Shown here: positions 39,301 through 43,848 of the stretch, piece after piece
Layout: every line of letters starts with the position of its first letter
How positions within the stretch are numbered: position 1 is the first letter of the stretch
From: Polyangia bacterium
GTDB lineage: Bacteria > Myxococcota_A > Polyangia > Polyangiales > Polyangiaceae
DNA length: 43,848 nucleotides
Direction of reading: 5' to 3'
NCBI GenBank assembly: GCA_030426145.1
Contig: JAUHZF010000029.1
Location: 1 to 43,848, forward strand
Made by a program: the position numbers and the translations under genes
The notes under the pieces: generated by a model
What the model was told of the DNA's origin: nothing
Database searches by the model: none
Seen by the model: the letters and a program-made list of their open reading frames with translations, nothing else

Positions 39301-41454
39301 TCATAGGAATCCGCGGTTCTTCAGCAGCGCTTGGACCTTGGGGTCGCGTCCGCGAAAGGCGCGGTAGGCCTCGTTGCGGTCGGTTGCATTGCCCGTCGAC
39401 AGGATGTGCTTGATGAAAGCGGCCGCGGTGGCGGGGTGCCAGGGGTCGCCCTTCTCCTCGAAAGCGAGCCAGGCGTCGGCGGCCATGACGTCGGACCAAA
39501 GGTACGAGTAGTAGCCGGCCGAGTAGGCATCGGACGTGAACAGGTGGTTGAACTGCGGCAATCGGTGTCGCAGCACGATCTCGCGCGGCATGCCGAGCTG
39601 CTTGGTGGTCGCCTTCTCGAAGGCGTCGGGGTCGACCTTGCCGTTGGGGTCGGTATGGAGGGCCATGTCGACGAGGGCCGCCGACAGATACTCCACGGTC
39701 GCAAAGCCCTGGTTGAAGGTCCGTGCCTTCATCACCTTGTCGATGAGCTCCTTCGGCATCGGCTTCTTGGTCTCGTAGTGCCGCGCGAACTTGTCGAGCA
39801 CGTCGGCCGTGAGGACCCAATTCTCGTGAACCTGGCTCGGGAACTCGACGAAGTCGCGTGGCGTCTCGGTGAGGGAGGGGTACTCGACCTTCATCGAGAG
39901 GTAGTGCAGGGCGTGCCCGAACTCGTGGAAGAGGGTGCTCGCATCGTCGAGGCTGATGAGCACGGGCTCACCCGCTTTCCCCTTGGTGAAGTTGTTGTTG
40001 TTCGTCACGATCGGCGTGCTGCCGCCGCCGGCTGCATAGGGCGAGCGCGAGGTGTTCATCCACGCCCCCGACCGCTTGTACTGGCGTGCGAAGTCGTCGC
40101 GATACAGCAACCCGACATGGCTCCCGTCGGCCTTGTTCACCACCTCGAAGACCCGCTGATCGGGGTGGAAAGTGGGGACCGTGCCCGTGATCTCCTTGAA
40201 GCCGTACCCGTAGAGCCGCTCGGCCATGTAGTAAGAGGCCTGAACGATGTTATCGAGCACGAAGTATTGTTTGATCTCGTTCTGATCGAGGTCGAAGCGC
40301 TCCTTGCGGACCTTCTCCATGTAGTAGCGGTAGTCCCAAGGCTCGATGGTGATGTCGTCACCGAGCTTCTTGGCGAGGCGCTGCATGTCGGCGACCTCCT
40401 CGCGCACGCGCTTCTTGGCGACCGGCCAGACCTCGTTCATGAGCTTCATGGCCTTCTGGGGGTCCTTGGCCATGGTGTCCGACATTCGCCAATGGGCGTG
40501 ACTCGCGTAGCCGAGCAGCTTGGCGCGCTCGGCGCGGAGGGCGACGATTCGCGTGATGATCTCGTTGGTGTCGTTCGCGTCGCCATGGTCGCCACGGTCG
40601 ACGAAGGCGCGCCATACCTTCTCGCGGAGGGCCCGATTGGCAGAGAAGGTCAGGAACGGATCGACGGCGGAGCGGGTGTTGACCACCGCATAGCCCTCGA
40701 GCTTGCGCTCCTTGGCCGCGGCTTCGTAGACCCCGACGAGCGCCTTGGGCAGACCGGCGAGATCCTTTTCGGTGAGCTTCACCGTGCTGTCCTCGTCGGC
40801 CTGGACGCGATTGCCGAAGTCGGTGAACAACGTGGCCAGGCGCGCGTTGATTTCACCCATTCGCTTCTGCTGGTCGGGCGTGAGCTTGGCGCCCCGGCGC
40901 ACGAAGTCCTCGTAGGTCTTCTCGACGAGGCGCTTCTGCTGAGGCTTCAAGCTCTCGCGTGCCTCGTAGACCTTGGTGATGCGCTCGAAGAGCTTCGTGT
41001 CGAAAAAGACCTCGTCCTGCGCCTTGCTCATCTTCGGACGCACGACGCCGGTCAGCTTCTGCACGGCGGGGGTGTTTCGGCTGCTTGCCAGCGTGAAGAA
41101 GAGGGTCGAGACGCGGTCGAGCGGACGCCCGCTGAGGTCGAGGGCGGCCACCGTGTTGTCGAAGGTGGCGGGCTCGCTGCTGTTGGCGATGGCCTTCACC
41201 TCCGCCAGCCACTTGTCGATGGCGGCATCGAACGCGGGACGGAAAGCTGCCGTATCTTCGGTGTGGTCCCACGGGGGCACGCCGTCGTAGGGGCCGGTCC
41301 AGGGCGCGAGGAGGTCGAAGGCGACCGCGGGCTCAGGTGCCCCGGTGGTCGCCGTCGCCGAAGCGGTCGGTGCTGGTGGCGTCGTGGTGGTCTGGGCTGG
41401 GCCGCAGGCGACGAGCAGGGAGCAGAAGAGAAGGCCGGACTTCGCGCGGGTCAT
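39301..41454 (-). CDS. M3-family zinc metallopeptidase, lipoprotein
   Basis: This is a 717-residue oligopeptidase-like protein. The signal (MTRAKSGLLFCSLLVAC) gives lipidated Cys17, then a Thr/Pro/Ala linker to about 45. The catalytic HEFGH is at 510-514, with Glu511 as base and His510 and His514 binding zinc; the third ligand is probably the Glu in VHENW. Upstream, PWDYRYYMEKVRKERFDLD and SPYAAGGGSTPIVTNNN are characteristic of the M3 family. Exported M3 peptidases (Dcp-like) degrade peptides in the periplasm or on the cell surface. ATG 41454 is chosen over an in-frame GTG six codons upstream, because it begins the signal peptide. Confidence 0.9.
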   Translation of the reverse strand: MTRAKSGLLFCSLLVACGPAQTTTTPPAPTASATATTGAPEPAVAFDLLAPWTGPYDGVPPWDHTEDTAAFRPAFDAAIDKWLAEVKAIANSSEPATFDNTVAALDLSGRPLDRVSTLFFTLASSRNTPAVQKLTGVVRPKMSKAQDEVFFDTKLFERITKVYEARESLKPQQKRLVEKTYEDFVRRGAKLTPDQQKRMGEINARLATLFTDFGNRVQADEDSTVKLTEKDLAGLPKALVGVYEAAAKERKLEGYAVVNTRSAVDPFLTFSANRALREKVWRAFVDRGDHGDANDTNEIITRIVALRAERAKLLGYASHAHWRMSDTMAKDPQKAMKLMNEVWPVAKKRVREEVADMQRLAKKLGDDITIEPWDYRYYMEKVRKERFDLDQNEIKQYFVLDNIVQASYYMAERLYGYGFKEITGTVPTFHPDQRVFEVVNKADGSHVGLLYRDDFARQYKRSGAWMNTSRSPYAAGGGSTPIVTNNNNFTKGKAGEPVLISLDDASTLFHEFGHALHYLSMKVEYPSLTETPRDFVEFPSQVHENWVLTADVLDKFARHYETKKPMPKELIDKVMKARTFNQGFATVEYLSAALVDMALHTDPNGKVDPDAFEKATTKQLGMPREIVLRHRLPQFNHLFTSDAYSAGYYSYLWSDVMAADAWLAFEEKGDPWHPATAAAFIKHILSTGNATDRNEAYRAFRGRDPKVQALLKNRGFL

Positions 41455-41498
41455 GGCCGGAGGTGGTAGCACACGTCTGCTTCACCGGATGGGGGAAC

Positions 41499-42401
41499 TC
41501 ATGCGCCTGCGAATCGGTCGCGTACCCACGCGCTCAGTGGGGGCACGGTTTCCCCTTCGCGGAGGGGCATGACACACCATCGCAGGAGCTCCTCGCCGAT
41601 GGCGAGGTAGCGCGGGGCGCCGGTCGCTTCGATGGCGACGAGCGGTGGGGGGGCGAGGCCATCGTCGTCGGGGGTGCCTTCGGCCCACGCGATCTTCACG
41701 CCCAGGTCTTCGGCCGCGGCGAGGGCGACCGCGTCGCAGAGGGCCTGAAAGCAGAAGGGGGGGATCCACCGCACACAGTCGGTCTGGGTGGGAACCACCT
41801 CGGCCGCGAAGGCGTCCACGGCGGCGAGGTCGGGTCCCCAATCGCTGGTTCGGTTCAAGAGCTCGACGGCGCGTGCGAAGAAGGCGCCGGGGCGCGCGCC
41901 CCAAACTTCATCGCCGCATCGCTCTCGCAGGGCCGGCTCGAGCTCGAGCGCGACCTTCGTGGCCGTGGCGGGGGCGACGAAGGCAGCGGTGGGTTCGTCG
42001 GGGACCTCGCGGCCCACGACACTCGCTTCGCCGCGCGCTTTGGCCACCACGTCGCGCCAGCTCGCGTCGAGCGGGACGGGGCGGAGTCCGAAGGCGGCGA
42101 CGGCCGCCTCCGCCTCTTCGATGGCGGAGAAGGAGAGCACCCTCAGACGCGCGAGCGGAACCTCCATCGCGCCCTCGGCCGGACGGCTCAGCTCGCTGAG
42201 CAGCGCCGCTTCCACGAGGGGGCGGAGCGCTTCGTGTAGAGCCTTGGCCCCTCCGGGGTCACGCCACACCACGAATAGAAGCGCTGCGCCATCAGGCCCG
42301 GGGAGGGTGAGCACCCTCGGGTGAACGGGCATGTCGGGCAGGTGCGGCGCAGGAGCGCGCAGCCCCTTCATCAAAGCGTCGAGCGGACCCTCTTCGGGCA
42401 T
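41499..42401 (-). CDS. Hypothetical protein, about 300 residues
   Basis: This is a predicted 300-residue cytoplasmic protein with no membrane segment or signal. It is acidic, with alternating Ala- and Glu-rich helices (VEAALLSELSRPAEG, AIEEAEAAVAAFG) and a Trp/Cys-containing part (QTDCVRWIPPFCFQALCDAVALAAAEDLG). I do not recognise a family. ATG 42401 is used because it lies 31 bases after the stop of the sensor-kinase gene; an earlier in-frame start at 42449 overlaps that gene by 17 bases. It may be co-transcribed with the kinase gene. Confidence 0.65.
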   Translation of the reverse strand: MPEEGPLDALMKGLRAPAPHLPDMPVHPRVLTLPGPDGAALLFVVWRDPGGAKALHEALRPLVEAALLSELSRPAEGAMEVPLARLRVLSFSAIEEAEAAVAAFGLRPVPLDASWRDVVAKARGEASVVGREVPDEPTAAFVAPATATKVALELEPALRERCGDEVWGARPGAFFARAVELLNRTSDWGPDLAAVDAFAAEVVPTQTDCVRWIPPFCFQALCDAVALAAAEDLGVKIAWAEGTPDDDGLAPPPLVAIEATGAPRYLAIGEELLRWCVMPLREGETVPPLSAWVRDRFAGA

Positions 42402-42432
42402 GGCGCGACCATAGCCGGCCTCGGGCGCTCGG

Positions 42433-43848
42433 TCAGCCTTCGGGGCCACCCGAGTTTCGCGTCCCGTTCGAGACCTGAGGTCGCGCGAGCGGCAGGGGGG
42501 CTCCGCCGGGAGGCGCGATCGCGGCGATGCGCCGGTCGAGGGCTTCGAGGTCGACGGGTTTGTCGAGGCAGGGGAGCTCGTGTTCGGCGAAGAAGGCGCG
42601 GTGCTCGGGGCTCGTGATGCCGCCGGTGATGAAGATCATGCGGGCGGCCAGCTCTGGGTGCTCGCGGTCGAGGCGGCGGTGCACGTCGGGACCGGTGAGG
42701 CCTGGCATCATCACGTCGCAGATGACCGCATCGACCGATGCGGGACGATCGTCTTCTTCGGCCAGCCAGGCCATGGCCGCCTCGCCTCCCGAGAAGGCCA
42801 CCACCTGGTGCGGCTTGAGCGCGCGCTTGAGGGCACGGGCGACGCGGCGGTCGTCATCGATGAGGAGCAGCCGGTAACGGCGTGGGGTCATGGCGCCCGA
42901 GACCGACGGCGGCGACGAGTGACCGGCGTCGGTGTCGGCGTTGGCGCTCGCGATGGGGAGCTTGAGGCGGACGGTGGTGCCGTCGGGATCGCTGTCGAGT
43001 GAGATCCGACCGCCCGCTGCAGATACGATGCCGTGGCACACCGCAAGCCGCAGCCCGACGTCGCTTCCGGCGAGGGCTTTGGCGCTCTCCGGGTGAAGGG
43101 TCACGAAGGGCGCGAAAGCGTGATCGGCCACGCGTGGAGGCATGCCGAGACCGTCGTCGCTGAATGTGAGGTGAACCATGTCTTCCGCAACCTCGCCCGA
43201 GATGCGGAGCCGCCCGCGCTTGTGCTCGTCGAAGCGTGCTGCGGCGTTGCGGATGAGGTTCACCAGGACCTGCGTGAGCTCCGTCTTGGCGATGGCCACG
43301 GGAGGACAGTCGCCGAGGACCACTTCGAGGTCGGCGCGGCGGTCGAGCTCGGGCTGCGTCAGACTGACCGCGCTGCGCACGCATTCGGCCAGCGACGTGC
43401 TCGCGTGCTCGTCCACGGGGCGCGACCGGGCGAAGACCTGAAGGCTGCGCACGGTGCGGCGCATCGTCTCGGTGGCTTCGAGGGCCTCGTGGATGAGCTG
43501 CCCCGCGCGGCGCTGACGGGTTCGATCCGGTGAGAGGTCGTCCTGCGCGAGCAGCTCCTCCGCCTCCTTCAGATCGATCTCGAGGTAGGTGAGGGGGTTG
43601 TTCAGCTCGTGCGCGATGCCGGCGGTCAAGGTGCCCAGGGTGCCCAACCGGTCGCCGCCCTGTTCGGTCGCATCGACTGAAGGCTCTACCGCGGGGGTGG
43701 AATGGCCTCGACCGTGATGGATGGCATGGGCCGCCGTGACGACGAGGAGCACGAGGTAAACGAGCGGTCCGCCGGGGAGCGCAGCCATCCCGGTCGCCTC
43801 CACGGCGAAGAGAAAAATCCCCACGCCGAGCGCGGCCCAGGGAACGGC
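42433..43848 (-). CDS. Hybrid sensor histidine kinase with receiver domain, 5' end outside window
   Basis: The frame is open at the right edge, so the N-terminus is missing; the in-window part begins with a membrane helix (VGIFLFAVEATGM, GGPLVYLVLLVVTAA). A dimerisation/phosphoacceptor domain follows with His in GIAHELNNP, a HATPase domain with LVNLIRNAAARF (N box), SDDGLGMPP (G1) and GSDVGLRLAVCHGIV (G2), and then a C-terminal receiver domain with phosphoacceptor Asp in VICDVMMPGLTG and Lys in CLDKPVDL. It would sense an unknown signal and phosphorylate its own receiver. The tail (APLPLARPQVSNGTRNSGGPEG) is unstructured. Confidence 0.9.
   Translation of the reverse strand, partial: AVPWAALGVGIFLFAVEATGMAALPGGPLVYLVLLVVTAAHAIHHGRGHSTPAVEPSVDATEQGGDRLGTLGTLTAGIAHELNNPLTYLEIDLKEAEELLAQDDLSPDRTRQRRAGQLIHEALEATETMRRTVRSLQVFARSRPVDEHASTSLAECVRSAVSLTQPELDRRADLEVVLGDCPPVAIAKTELTQVLVNLIRNAAARFDEHKRGRLRISGEVAEDMVHLTFSDDGLGMPPRVADHAFAPFVTLHPESAKALAGSDVGLRLAVCHGIVSAAGGRISLDSDPDGTTVRLKLPIASANADTDAGHSSPPSVSGAMTPRRYRLLLIDDDRRVARALKRALKPHQVVAFSGGEAAMAWLAEEDDRPASVDAVICDVMMPGLTGPDVHRRLDREHPELAARMIFITGGITSPEHRAFFAEHELPCLDKPVDLEALDRRIAAIAPPGGAPLPLARPQVSNGTRNSGGPEG

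Noticed and set aside
39331..41469. Long open frame (about 712 residues) on the plus strand opposite the M3 peptidase
   Set aside because: Shadow frame; composition is Val/Gly/Glu-rich without motifs, and the M3 gene on the other strand is complete with HEFGH.

Overview
The window is high-GC DNA with dense coding and many genes that start on GTG. At least ten predicted lipoproteins occur here, several with a Gly/Ser-rich linker right after the lipidated Cys. There is also an RCC1-repeat protein, an IgGFc-binding-type surface protein, a membrane-anchored Ser/Thr kinase and a DUF4384 lipoprotein. This mixture points to a Gram-negative member of the Myxococcota (Polyangiales or Sandaracinaceae-like). 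That assignment is inferred from gene content and was not checked against a database. I saw no tRNA, rRNA, CRISPR array, transposase or phage gene.

Layout from left to right. At 1-3356 lie the end of an RND efflux permease, a tandem universal-stress protein with a TPR-like tail, and an outer-membrane efflux lipoprotein flanked on both sides by low-complexity GAGAACG/CGTTCTC repeat blocks. At 3818-7978 are three exported lipoproteins: a Cys-rich one, an RCC1-repeat one and an IgGFc-binding type. At 8067-15195 follow a feruloyl-CoA-synthase-like ligase, a DUF2252 lipoprotein, a Pro/Gly/Tyr-repeat outer-membrane barrel, a Ser/Thr kinase, small proteins and a DUF4384 lipoprotein. At 15249-20443 is a compact amino-acid locus: metY is divergent from metX-thrA, with a strong palindrome between them. 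At 20484-25728 come a second Cys-rich lipoprotein, an HpaB/HsaA-like flavin monooxygenase, a TetR regulator and a dihydrolipoamide-dehydrogenase-like enzyme.

At 25810-31179 several regulators sit beside the genes they may control. A PF10118 metal hydrolase is divergent from a TetR gene across two TTGAAC-N3 operators, and an alpha/beta hydrolase is divergent from a MmyB-like XRE regulator. A further TetR gene and a DDAH (dimethylargininase) gene share a duplicated 31-bp leader. At 31210-34329 are a small lipoprotein, two SDR oxidoreductases and a UPF0104-like membrane protein, preceded by a palindrome-rich intergenic region. The long minus-strand run 34342-43848 reads, in transcription order: hybrid histidine kinase (N-terminus outside the window), a hypothetical protein, an M3 peptidase lipoprotein, a MscS channel with a cyclic-nucleotide domain, an alpha/beta hydrolase interrupted by an in-frame TAG, a PucR-type regulator, and an EstB-like serine hydrolase.

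The most noteworthy items are the nonsense-interrupted hydrolase (36702-37709), the duplicated 31-bp leader, the palindrome cluster at 31595-31733, the met/thr divergent operator, the paired operators at 26653-26700, the inverted GAGAACG blocks around the efflux gene, and a shared Cys-module in two lipoproteins. I found no clear multi-gene system that I would call new. The candidates are mostly regulatory DNA and surface-protein modules.
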